Shown: piece by piece, positions 34,702 to 42,817 of the stretch | Numbering within the stretch: position 1 is the stretch's first letter | Layout: each line of letters starts with the position of its first letter | Source: Streptomyces sp. NRRL WC-3626 | GTDB taxonomy: Bacteria; Actinomycetota; Actinomycetes; Streptomycetales; Streptomycetaceae | Length of the DNA: 64,000 bases | NCBI RefSeq assembly: GCF_000718785.1 | Contig: NZ_JOCA01000023.1 | Span: forward strand, 200,758 to 264,757 | Direction: 5' to 3' | Notes under the pieces: generated by a model | Told to the model about the DNA's origin: nothing | Seen by the model: only the letters and a program-made list of their open reading frames with translations | The model's database searches: none | Made by a program: the position numbers and the translations under genes

Positions 34702-37332
34702 GTGCGCACCAGACGACTCAGAAACCGATTCGCGCTTCTGCTGGCCGCCGCGCTGGGAGTCACCGGACTCACCGCCATCGGCCCGGCCGCGACCGCCGCG
34801 GAGGACGACCCGGCCCAGATCCACGGCCTGAAGGGCGAGTACTACACCCAGTCCGCCCCCGGCGCCTTCGACTTCCACGAGCTCAAGGCCACCGCCTTCG
34901 ACGCCGCCCTCGACTTCGACAACCTGGAGCCGAGGCTGAGCCTCACCGCCGGCCGGTCGGACGACGTCAGCGTCCGCTGGACCGGGAAGATCGTGCCGGA
35001 GCGGACCGGCGCCCACACCTTCTCGGTCAGCGCCGACAACGGCTTCCGCCTGTGGATCGACGGCGAGATCGCCATCGACCACTGGATCGACGACTGGGAC
35101 CGCGAACAGACCGCCCAGCCCGTCGAACTGACCGCCGGCCGGGCCCACGACATCAAGGTCGAGTACTTCGAGCACTACGGCGGCTCCAACTTCCACCTCC
35201 GCTGGACCGAGCCCGGCGGCGCCAAGGAGCCCGTACCGCAGTCCGCCTTCCGCCTCCCCGACGGCTTCGACTACGACGGCGCCCTCGCCGCCACGGTCCT
35301 CGCCTCCGGCCGCACCCTCAAGCTGGACTTCCCCCAGCCGCTCGCCGCGCCCCCGGCCGGCTTCACCGACCACTTCGACGCGGTGATCGGCGGCGCCGAC
35401 TGGCCCGTGAAGTCGGCGGACCCCGACCCGGCCGACCCCCGGGCGCTGCTCGTCACGCTCGCCGAGCCCGTCGTCGGCAACAGGACCGGCACCGCACGCG
35501 GCAGCGCCGACATCCGCTACGACGGACAGGGCGGACTGACCGCCGCCGACGGCGACCCCGTGGACGCCTTCCTGAGCAGCGGCCCCAATCGCTCCACCCA
35601 CGAACTGAGCACCAGGTGGGCCGACGAGGTGGGCCCGGACAACGCCCTGCCCGAATACCCGCGCCCGCAGCTCACCCGTGAGCAGTGGCGCAATCTCAAC
35701 GGCCGCTGGCAGTTCGCCGCCGCCGAGGAGGGCGAGCAGCCGCCCGTCGGGAAGACCCTCGAGGAGCGCGTCCTCGTCCCGTACCCGGTGGAGTCCCGGC
35801 TCTCCGGCCTCCAGCGGCACGAGGACCGCATGTGGTACCGCCGCACCTTCACCGTGCCCCGCGACTGGCACATCGGCACCGCCAAGCGGCTGCGGCTCAA
35901 CTTCGGCGCCGTCGACTGGCGCTCCGAGGTGTACGTCAACGGCGTCAAGGTCGCCGACCACGAGGGCGGCTACGACAAGTTCGGCGCCGACGTCACCGAC
36001 GCGCTGAAGCCCGGCCGCACCCAGGAACTCATCGTCGGCGTGTACGACCCGACCGACGCCGCCGACGGGGAGAACCCGCCGCTCGGCAAGCAGCGCCTGG
36101 ACCCCAGCGGCATCTGGTACACGCCCAGCTCGGGTATCTGGCAGACCGTCTGGATGGAGCCCGTCGCCCGCGACCACGTCGACTCGCTCAAACTGATCCC
36201 GGACGTGCCCGGCGAGCGGCTCACCGTGGAGGCGAAGGGCGTCCGCGACGGCGTCCCGGTCAGGGCGACCGCGTACGAAGGACGGCGCAAGGTCGCCACG
36301 GCGACCGGCCGCACCGGCGGGCCGCTCACGCTGAGGATCCACGACCCGCGCCTGTGGTCGCCCGACGACCCCTTCCTGTACCGGCTCGAGGTCACCGTCG
36401 GCGCCGACCGCGTCGGCAGCTACTTCGGCATGCGCTCCATCGCCGTCGAGAACGTCGACGGGGTGCCGCGCACGGTCCTCAACGGGGAGCCCGTCTTCCT
36501 GATGGCCACCCTCGACCAGGGCTTCTGGCCCGACGGCCTGCACACCGCGCCCACCGACGAGGCCCTGGCCTACGACCTGAAGGCGCACAAGGAGCTCGGC
36601 TTCAACTCGGTGCGCAAACACATCAAGGTCGAACCCGACCGCTGGTTCTACTGGGCCGACCGGCTCGGACTGCTGGTCTGGCAGGACATGCCCGCCATGA
36701 CGGCCGGGAAGAACCCGAGCGCCGAGGCCCGCGCCCGCTACGAGCGCGAGATGAAGCGGATGATCGACGAGCACATCAGCAGCCCGTCGATCGTGATGTG
36801 GGTGACCTTCAACGAGGGATGGGGCCAGTACGACATCGGCCGCGTCGCCGAACAGGCCAAGGCCTGGGACCCCAGCCGGCTGGTCAACAACCAGTCCGGG
36901 CTCAACCTGGGCGCCGACGGCAACGCCGGCGACATCATGGACGAGCACGGCTACCCCAGCCCCGCCCTCCCGCCCCGCCCGGACGGGAAACGCGCCCTGG
37001 TCAGCGGCGAGTACGGCGGACTCGGTCTCGCGGTGCCCGGCCACGCCTGGCCGGTGCAGCAGTCGTACGTCGACGTCGACCCGGCGACCTACACCGACGA
37101 CTACCTCGCCAAGCTCGACGAGGTGCGCGCACTGGTGTGCCGGGGGAGCAACGGCGCCGTCTACACCCAGATCACGGACGTCGAAGGCGAGCTCAACGGT
37201 CTGCTCACCTACGACCGGCGGGTGCTGAAGCCGGACGTGGCCCGGGTGAAGGCCGCCCACGAGGCCCTGATCCGGGACGCCTCCCGGCCACAGCCGGCCG
37301 GCTGCCCGGCGGGGGAGGACGCCACGCGATGA
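34702..37332 (+). CDS. Secreted PA14-GH2 glycoside hydrolase
   Basis: An 876-aa exported enzyme. An N-terminal signal peptide (RRLRNRFALLLAAALGVTG) ends near residue 35, followed by a PA14 carbohydrate-binding domain (about 40-180, GLKGEYYTQ, DNGFRLWIDGE). A GH2 sugar-binding domain (WRNLNGRWQFA, GAVDWRSEVYVNG), an immunoglobulin-like domain and the TIM barrel follow. The acid/base Glu is E705 in FNEGWGQYD, and the nucleophile is E770 in GEYGG. The family includes beta-galactosidases, beta-mannosidases and beta-glucuronidases, and the exact substrate is not readable. The GTG at 34702 follows GGAGG. A LacI-like operator lies upstream. It is a single-gene unit ended by the terminator at 37398. 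Confidence 0.88.
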   Translation: MRTRRLRNRFALLLAAALGVTGLTAIGPAATAAEDDPAQIHGLKGEYYTQSAPGAFDFHELKATAFDAALDFDNLEPRLSLTAGRSDDVSVRWTGKIVPERTGAHTFSVSADNGFRLWIDGEIAIDHWIDDWDREQTAQPVELTAGRAHDIKVEYFEHYGGSNFHLRWTEPGGAKEPVPQSAFRLPDGFDYDGALAATVLASGRTLKLDFPQPLAAPPAGFTDHFDAVIGGADWPVKSADPDPADPRALLVTLAEPVVGNRTGTARGSADIRYDGQGGLTAADGDPVDAFLSSGPNRSTHELSTRWADEVGPDNALPEYPRPQLTREQWRNLNGRWQFAAAEEGEQPPVGKTLEERVLVPYPVESRLSGLQRHEDRMWYRRTFTVPRDWHIGTAKRLRLNFGAVDWRSEVYVNGVKVADHEGGYDKFGADVTDALKPGRTQELIVGVYDPTDAADGENPPLGKQRLDPSGIWYTPSSGIWQTVWMEPVARDHVDSLKLIPDVPGERLTVEAKGVRDGVPVRATAYEGRRKVATATGRTGGPLTLRIHDPRLWSPDDPFLYRLEVTVGADRVGSYFGMRSIAVENVDGVPRTVLNGEPVFLMATLDQGFWPDGLHTAPTDEALAYDLKAHKELGFNSVRKHIKVEPDRWFYWADRLGLLVWQDMPAMTAGKNPSAEARARYEREMKRMIDEHISSPSIVMWVTFNEGWGQYDIGRVAEQAKAWDPSRLVNNQSGLNLGADGNAGDIMDEHGYPSPALPPRPDGKRALVSGEYGGLGLAVPGHAWPVQQSYVDVDPATYTDDYLAKLDEVRALVCRGSNGAVYTQITDVEGELNGLLTYDRRVLKPDVARVKAAHEALIRDASRPQPAGCPAGEDATR

Positions 37333-37397
37333 ACCGTTCCTCCGGCGGGCCGCGCCCGTCCGGGTGGTCTCCGGCGCGTTAGCCCGGCGGATCACTC

Positions 37398-37440
37398 CGT
37401 CTCTGCCCCTTCCGCCGTACCGGCGGAAGGGGCAGAGACG
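37398..37440. terminator. Perfect 20-bp terminator hairpin
   Basis: The 20 bases at 37398-37417 pair exactly with 37421-37440 around a TAC loop. It lies 65 bp after the GH2 stop and 100 bp before the acyltransferase gene. Confidence 0.9.
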
Positions 37441-37477
37441 TCACATGATGTTAACTGGGTGTAGCTGGATCGTACTT

Positions 37478-37491
37478 GACCGTAATCGGTC
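37478..37491 (+). promoter_or_regulatory. GACCG-TAAT-CGGTC palindrome
   Basis: A perfect inverted repeat within TTGACCGTAATCGGTC, an AT-enriched stretch 52 bp before the wax-ester synthase gene. It overlaps a TTGACC -35-like box, so it could be a repressor operator. No cognate regulator gene is adjacent. Confidence 0.4.
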
Positions 37492-37542
37492 GGGAGCGAT
37501 TGACTACTGATCCGTTCCCGTCGTCGACGCGAGGCCCCGCCC

Positions 37543-38952
37543 ATGACCGCAGACCCGCTCGCCCCTCTCGATCTGGCGTTCTGGAACATCGAGTCCGCCG
37601 GTCATCCGATGCACCTCGCCGCCCTCGGCGTCTTCTCCGCCGGATCGCCCTCCGCGGCGGCCCACGCGGCCGATCTGCTCTCCGCGCGCGCCGCCGCCGT
37701 ACCGGGGCTGCGCATGCGGATCCGCGACACCTGGCAGCCGCTCGCGGCGCTGCGCCGCACCTGGCCGGCCCCCGGCACCCCGCTGACGGCCGTGCTGCGG
37801 AGGCCGCTCGCCGCCGCCGTGCGCGGATCGCTCGCCTTCGGCGGCGCCACCCGCGAGCCCGACCCCGGCTTCGACCCCCTCGACCACGTACGGCTGCACC
37901 CTCCGGCCGCCGACTTCCACACCGCCGCCGGACGGCTGATGGGGCGTCCGCTGCAGCGCACCCGGCCGCCCTGGGAGGCCCATGTGCTGCCGGGGGAGGA
38001 CGGCACGTCCTTCGCCGTCCTGTTCAAGTTCCACCACGCCCTCGCCGACGGGCTGCGCGCCCTCACCCTCGCCGCCGCCCTGATGGACCCGATGGACCTC
38101 CCCGCGCCCCGGCCCCGCCCCGCCGAGCCCCCGCGCGGGCTGTTGCCGGACGTGCGCGAGGTGCCCGGCCTGGTGCGCGACGCCCTGTCCGACGCCGGCC
38201 GGGCGCTGGACATCGGCGCCGCCGTCGCCCGCTCCACCCTCGACATGCGCTCCTCGCCCGCGCTGGCCTGCGCGCCCAGCGGCACCCGCCGCACCGCGGG
38301 CGTGGTCGTCGACCTCGACGACGTGCACCGCATCCGCAAGAGCGCCGGCGGCACCGTGAACGACGTACTCATCGCGGTCGTGGCCGGCGCGCTGCGCCGC
38401 TGGCTCGACGAACGCGGCGACGGCAGCGAAGGCGTCGCACCCCGCGCCCTCGTCCCCGTCTCCAGGCGCCGCCCGCGCACCGCCCACCCACAGGGCAACC
38501 GGCTCTCCGGGTACCTGATACAGCTTCCCGTCGACGAGCGGGACCCGCTGGCCCGCCTCGCCCGGGTGCGTACCGCCATGGACCGCAACAAGGACGCCGG
38601 CCCGCACCGGGGCGCGGGCGCCGTCGCGCTGCTCGCCGAGCATGTGCCGCCGCTCGGGCACCGGCTCGGCGGACCGCTGCTCGGCCAGGCGGCCCGGCTC
38701 TGGTTCGACGTCCTGGTCACCAGCGTCCCGCTGCCCGGTTTCGGGCTGCGGCTGGGCGGTGACCCGCTCGGCGCCGTCTTCCCGCTGGCGCCGCTCGCCC
38801 CCGGGCACTCCCTCGCGGTCGCGGTCTCCACCTACCGGGGGAGCGTCCACTACGGGCTTGTCGCCGACGGCGCGGCCGTCCCCGACCTCGACCTGCTGGC
38901 CCGCGCGGTGACCGAGGAGGTGACGACACTCACGGCCGCCTGCGATCACTGA
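37543..38952 (+). CDS. Wax ester synthase/diacylglycerol acyltransferase family protein
   Basis: A 469-aa WS/DGAT-like enzyme that joins acyl-CoA to alcohols or diacylglycerol to make storage lipids. The active-site motif is HHALADG (H164, H165, D169, G170), matching HHxxxDG. Family anchors are FWNIESAGHPMHLAALGVF, GTVNDVLIAVVAGALRRWL, and the C-terminal NRLSGYLIQLPV and VTSVPLP. Streptomycetes store triacylglycerol with such enzymes. The ATG at 37543 is the only sensible start. The next gene, an SDR, lies about 105 bp downstream. Confidence 0.88.
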   Translation: MTADPLAPLDLAFWNIESAGHPMHLAALGVFSAGSPSAAAHAADLLSARAAAVPGLRMRIRDTWQPLAALRRTWPAPGTPLTAVLRRPLAAAVRGSLAFGGATREPDPGFDPLDHVRLHPPAADFHTAAGRLMGRPLQRTRPPWEAHVLPGEDGTSFAVLFKFHHALADGLRALTLAAALMDPMDLPAPRPRPAEPPRGLLPDVREVPGLVRDALSDAGRALDIGAAVARSTLDMRSSPALACAPSGTRRTAGVVVDLDDVHRIRKSAGGTVNDVLIAVVAGALRRWLDERGDGSEGVAPRALVPVSRRRPRTAHPQGNRLSGYLIQLPVDERDPLARLARVRTAMDRNKDAGPHRGAGAVALLAEHVPPLGHRLGGPLLGQAARLWFDVLVTSVPLPGFGLRLGGDPLGAVFPLAPLAPGHSLAVAVSTYRGSVHYGLVADGAAVPDLDLLARAVTEEVTTLTAACDH

Positions 38953-39057
38953 CATATCCGGTTTGGTGCCGGGGCCCCACGCTCAAGTAAAATCCGCCGT
39001 TCGAACAGCGTGCGCGAACGGAGCGCCGCGAGAAGCAGAGCGGGAACGGCAGCGGCG

Positions 39058-40551
39058 ATGACGGTGACACAGGACGGCCCCGGGGCCATGGACGCGGTGG
39101 CGTACGGGCCCGGCATCGACCCGGAGCGGCTCGCCGTCTGCCTCGACGTGCTGCGGGAACTCGACGAACTCGACGTCGACCACCCCGACGCGATCCTGGT
39201 CCGCCGGGCCACCTCGCACATCTACCGCACGGTCAAGCAGCGCCGCCGCCAGGAGCGACGGGCCGCCAAGACCGCCCACGACAAGGCCGTCACCGAGGCC
39301 ACCGCCACCGGCTCCGCCGAGCGCATCGACGACGAGACCGAGGGCATCCTGCCCTCCTCCCAGGTCGAGGCCGGCAAGATCGCGGGGATACTCCAGCGCC
39401 CCCGCTCCTGCTACACCTGCAAGACCCGCTACACCGAGGTCGACTACTTCTACCACCAGCTCTGCCAGAACTGCGCCGCCGAGAACCACGCCCGGCGCGA
39501 CGCCCGCGCCGACCTCACCGGCAAGCGCGCGCTGCTCACCGGCGGACGCGCCAAGATCGGCATGTACATCGCGCTGCGGCTGCTGCGCGACGGCGCCCAC
39601 ACCACGATCACCACCCGCTTCCCCAAGGACGCCATCCGCCGCTTCAAGGCCATGGACGACTCCGCGGAGTGGATGCACCGCCTGGAGGTCGTCGGCATCG
39701 ACCTGCGCGACCCCGCCCAGGCCGTCGCGCTGGCCGACCGGGTCGCCGAGCAGGGCCCGCTCGACATCCTGATCAACAACGCCACACAGACCGTACGCCG
39801 GCTGCCGTCCGCGTACGCGGCCCTCGTGGACGGCGAGGGCGCGCCCCTGCCGGCCGGCGAGCTGCCCGCCCACCACGTCATCGGCGCCTTCAACTCCGGC
39901 GCGGTCGACGCACTGGCCGCGCTGCCCGTAGGCGTCAGCGGACTCGAGGCACAGAAGGTGGCCGACCTCGCCCTGGTCGCGGGCAACGCCAGCGTGGTCC
40001 GGCACCGTGAGGGCACCGCCATCGACGCGGGCGGCCTGCTGCCCGACGTCGTCGACTCCAACACCTGGGTCCAGACCATCGAGCAGATCTCCCCGGTGGA
40101 GCTGCTGGAGACCCAGCTGTGCAACTACACGGCGCCGTTCATCCTGATCAGCAAGCTGCGTCCGGCGATGGCCGAGGCCGCGCGCCGGGCGACGGCAGGG
40201 CGCGCCTACGTCGTCAACGTCTCCGCGATGGAAGGGGTGTTCGACCGCGGCTACAAGGGCGCCGGGCACCCCAACACCAACGCGGCCAAGGCGGCGATGA
40301 ACATGGTGACGCGGACCAGCGCGCAGGAGATGTTCGACGCCGACCGCATCCTGATGACCTCGGTCGACACCGGCTGGATCACCGACGAGCGGCCGCACTT
40401 CGACAAGCTGCGCCTCGCCGACGCCGGTTTCCACGCCCCGCTCGACCTGGTGGACGGCGCGGCCCGTGTCTACGACCCGATCGTGCGCGGCGAGGCGGGC
40501 GAGGACCTGTACGGCGTCTTCATGAAGGACTACGCGCCCGGACGCTGGTGA
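39058..40551 (+). CDS. SDR-fold oxidoreductase with N-terminal CxxC zinc-ribbon-like domain
   Basis: A 497-aa protein. The N-terminal 100 residues are helical and charged (VKQRRRQERRAAKTAHD). A CYTCKTRY and CQNC pair at about 120-145 forms a four-cysteine, zinc-ribbon-like element. The SDR domain follows with TGGRAKIGMYIALRLLRDG, DILINNATQTVRR, and YKGAGHPNTNAAKAAM in place of the usual YxxxK region. The last part keeps MTSVDTGWITDE as in SDR C-termini. The fusion is far longer than a normal 250-aa SDR. The ATG at 39058 is chosen, and the GTG at 39010 is an alternative. The substrate is unknown. Confidence 0.75.
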   Translation: MTVTQDGPGAMDAVAYGPGIDPERLAVCLDVLRELDELDVDHPDAILVRRATSHIYRTVKQRRRQERRAAKTAHDKAVTEATATGSAERIDDETEGILPSSQVEAGKIAGILQRPRSCYTCKTRYTEVDYFYHQLCQNCAAENHARRDARADLTGKRALLTGGRAKIGMYIALRLLRDGAHTTITTRFPKDAIRRFKAMDDSAEWMHRLEVVGIDLRDPAQAVALADRVAEQGPLDILINNATQTVRRLPSAYAALVDGEGAPLPAGELPAHHVIGAFNSGAVDALAALPVGVSGLEAQKVADLALVAGNASVVRHREGTAIDAGGLLPDVVDSNTWVQTIEQISPVELLETQLCNYTAPFILISKLRPAMAEAARRATAGRAYVVNVSAMEGVFDRGYKGAGHPNTNAAKAAMNMVTRTSAQEMFDADRILMTSVDTGWITDERPHFDKLRLADAGFHAPLDLVDGAARVYDPIVRGEAGEDLYGVFMKDYAPGRW

Positions 40552-40558
40552 CCGGGGC

Positions 40559-41008
40559 TCAGTCGACCATGCCCAGCCGGGAGTTGCGTGCCGCCAGCAG
40601 CTCCAGGACGGTCCGCCAGTCCTCCAGGACACCGGCGTCGAACCAGGCGGCGCGGGCCTCCTCGTCCGCCGCGCGCAGGGCGAGGAGGCCGTCGTCGGAC
40701 GGCGCGTCGGGCCGGGGGTGGCAGCGGACCAGACCGGCCACCCGCTCGCCGAGCAGTACCCGTATCGCGTCCGCCGTGCGGTCGGCGCGCAGCGCGGGTT
40801 CGCCCGGCCACAGCAGCCGACCGACGGGCCGTACCAGGCCCGCCACCTGAAGCTCCTTGTCCGCGGGCCGTCCGCGGCGCAGCAGCGCGGCGGTGCGCAG
40901 GGCGTGGTCGTGCGCGTCGACCGGGACGCCGCCACGGCCCCGGACGTCCCGCGTGCCCCGGCACGCGTACAGCAGGTCCATCAGCTCCTCGACGGTGCGC
41001 AGTTGCAT
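40559..41008 (-). CDS. HD-domain-like protein with degenerate metal site
   Basis: A 149-aa protein resembling the small HD-fold oxygenase/phosphohydrolase group. LRTVEELMDLLYACRG, VDAHDHALRTAALLRRGRPADKELQ and VAGLVRPVGRLLWPGEP align with the family's DHALQTA and HDVGH segments. The key HD pair appears as RP (VRPVGR in place of HDVGH), so the di-metal site is probably lost. The start at 41008 has GGGAGGA upstream on the minus strand. A longer form to 41104 has no site. It lies tail-to-tail with the SDR gene. A binding or regulatory role is more likely than catalysis. Confidence 0.55.
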   Translation of the reverse strand: MQLRTVEELMDLLYACRGTRDVRGRGGVPVDAHDHALRTAALLRRGRPADKELQVAGLVRPVGRLLWPGEPALRADRTADAIRVLLGERVAGLVRCHPRPDAPSDDGLLALRAADEEARAAWFDAGVLEDWRTVLELLAARNSRLGMVD

Positions 41009-41479
41009 GCGCCGGTCCTCCCGGGAGACAGCCGTTGCCGTGCGGCAGCAGACCATGACGAGCTTGCGGGCCGGCCAACGGGACCTGAACGGGGCCATGA
41101 CCACACGGCGCTGTCGAAAGCGTCGACGCCCATGTAGTCCGAACGAGTGATGCGACTAGGTGGCGCGGAGGATGAGATAGGCCCATATCTACGTTGATTG
41201 CATACCGCCCGACGTGTGATTGTTACGGTCGGTTTCGGGCCCCATCGAGCGGGGGGCCGCTCATTTGGTTACTCTGATCCGGACGGACAGCACGAAGGGT
41301 TCCATCCGCACCCACAGTCCGTCATGGGACCAGCCGGTTCACCACGGCCTGCTCTCCCGCGAATTGCAGGCGCCACCGCGTCCGAACGGTTTTTCCCACA
41401 GACCCGAGCGGACGTCGGACGCCAGGCGCACGGCCGACGCAGTACGTCCCGAGGGTGACCGACACATAAGGAGTGCGCG
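41009..41479. other. 471-bp spacer between divergent small genes
   Basis: This is more AT-rich than its surroundings, with TTGATT near 41192 and GATTGTTACGGTCGG near 41218. It should hold promoters for the HD-like gene (-) and the 57-aa peptide gene (+). Several overlapping ORFs in it lack ribosome sites and codon bias. I see no RNA gene. Confidence 0.5.
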
Positions 41480-41653
41480 GTGACACCGGAGCAGACGAAA
41501 AGCGATGAGGGCCCCAAGGAACGTCCGGAGCGGGCCGGCCGCCGGCCGGGGGAACTCGGCAGCCTCGATGTGTGGGCCCGTTCGGCCCCGATCCGGCTGG
41601 CCGGCTACGAGGACGACCTCGCCGAGCCCCACATCCTGCCCAGCGTCGACTGA
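41480..41653 (+). CDS. 57-aa peptide, acidic C-terminus, unrecognised
   Basis: The GTG at 41480 has AAGGAG six bases upstream, one of the better ribosome sites in the window. The product starts VTPEQTKSDEGPKERPERAG and ends in an acidic, conserved-looking tail, LAGYEDDLAEPHILPSVD, with VWARSAPIR between. It has a charged, flexible leader-like N-terminus and a distinct C-terminal core, like a ribosomal peptide precursor or a short interaction peptide. There is no cysteine and no signal peptide. No radical SAM, ATP-grasp or lanthionine enzyme lies nearby, so a RiPP role is only a hypothesis. A strong hairpin follows at 41721. Confidence 0.62.
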   Translation: MTPEQTKSDEGPKERPERAGRRPGELGSLDVWARSAPIRLAGYEDDLAEPHILPSVD

Positions 41654-41720
41654 TACGCGTCACTCCACCCACTCCCGGCGCGACGGCATCCCGTGAGCGC
41701 CGGGCTGCGCGAACCCCTCC

Positions 41721-41753
41721 GCCCCGCACCGACACCGTCGACCGGTGCGGGGC
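41721..41753. terminator. Hairpin between peptide gene and glyoxalase
   Basis: GCCCCGCACCG (41721-41731) and CGGTGCGGGGC (41743-41753) pair exactly with an 11-nt loop, between convergent genes. Confidence 0.8.
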
Positions 41754-41801
41754 CGGACGCACGGCGGGTCGTCGAGACCGGCCCGGCCGTACGCCCCGTG
41801 C

Positions 41802-42197
41802 CTACGGCCGCGCGTACGGCCGGGTGATGATCTCCATGTTGTGGCCGTCGGGGTCGTCGAAGTACGCGCCGCGGCCGCCGAACAGGTCGTTGACCCTGCC
41901 CGGCTCCCGGTGGCTCGGGTCCGCGTAATAGGTGACCCCGGCCGCCTCCAGGCGCGCGATCATGCCGTCGAACCGCTCCTCGGGCACCAGGAACGCGTAG
42001 TGCTGGGCCTGGACCGGTTCGTCCCGCTTCTCGTAGTAGTCGAGGGTCACGCCGTTGCCCAGGTCGACCGGCAGGAACGGGCCGAACGGGGCGCCGACCT
42101 CCAGCCCGAGGATCCCGGCGAGGAACTCGGCCGAGAAGCGGCGGTTGCTCGCGTAGACGGCGGTGTGGTTCAACTGGACGTGCTGTGCTGCGGACAT
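41802..42197 (-). CDS. VOC-family (glyoxalase/dioxygenase fold) protein
   Basis: A 131-aa single VOC domain protein. LNHTAVYASNRRFSAEFLAG opens the first betaalphabetabetabeta unit, and GRGAYFDDPDGHNMEIITRP closes the second with the family's DPDGxxxE pattern. A metal site could come from H of LNHT, H of QHYAF and E of MEII. Its reaction is unknown. Such proteins often detoxify methylglyoxal or antibiotics. The start at 42197 gives the natural N-terminus MSAAQHVQ. It has no close operon partner. Confidence 0.8.
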   Translation of the reverse strand: MSAAQHVQLNHTAVYASNRRFSAEFLAGILGLEVGAPFGPFLPVDLGNGVTLDYYEKRDEPVQAQHYAFLVPEERFDGMIARLEAAGVTYYADPSHREPGRVNDLFGGRGAYFDDPDGHNMEIITRPYARP

Positions 42198-42368
42198 GGC
42201 TGGAATCAACTCCGGTGTCTGGTTTCCACGAAGGGACACGAACAACTCGGAGAGGAACGGCGGGGCACGCGCCCGCCCCGCGCTCAAGCGGAGGCCGGAA
42301 GCGCCTCACATGAATGGCCCACGGCCGACCCGGCAGTCACCCGGCCGACCTTAGGGGTGCCCGGCCGA

Positions 42369-42731
42369 TCATGGCAACGTGCCGGTCCCCGGCCGGGCGG
42401 GGGCGTCGTCGTCCCCGACGTGGCGGGCGGTCGACTCGTTCTCCTGCGCGAGCCGGCGCAGGGCCATCAGCGCCGGTTCCAGGAGGAAGGTCAGGAACAC
42501 CGCGTGCTCGGCCTTCTCCAGGGGGTCGGTGACCCTCTCCAGGCGGTCGAGATCGTGCCGGGCCGTCCGTTCCGCGAGTTCCGCGAAGGGCAGGAGCGCC
42601 TCCCAGTCGTAATCGATGTCCAGTGAACGCAGGGTCCGCAGGGTCTGGTCGATCATCTGCCGGGCGGGGTTCCGTTCGGAGACCGACCAGCCCATCGCGT
42701 CGGCACCCCGGCCGGGCACGGCACCGGCCAC
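42369..42731 (-). CDS. Hypothetical helical 120-aa protein
   Basis: The region RQMIDQTLRTLRSLDIDYDWEA and onward is a string of amphipathic helices rich in Leu, Glu and Arg, with no Cys or signal peptide. The start is uncertain. GTG at 42731 or ATG at 42695 are both in frame and neither has a strong ribosome site. It is divergent from the alpha-mannosidase gene 86 bp away. I do not recognise the family. Confidence 0.5.
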   Translation of the reverse strand: MAGAVPGRGADAMGWSVSERNPARQMIDQTLRTLRSLDIDYDWEALLPFAELAERTARHDLDRLERVTDPLEKAEHAVFLTFLLEPALMALRRLAQENESTARHVGDDDAPARPGTGTLP

Positions 42732-42817
42732 TGAACCGGGGCCGGGTTCGAAGGGGTTCGTGGTGGGGGAGTTGTACCCCTGGTGACCACCCGCCCCCCG
42801 ACCCTGGAGCGCCCCGC

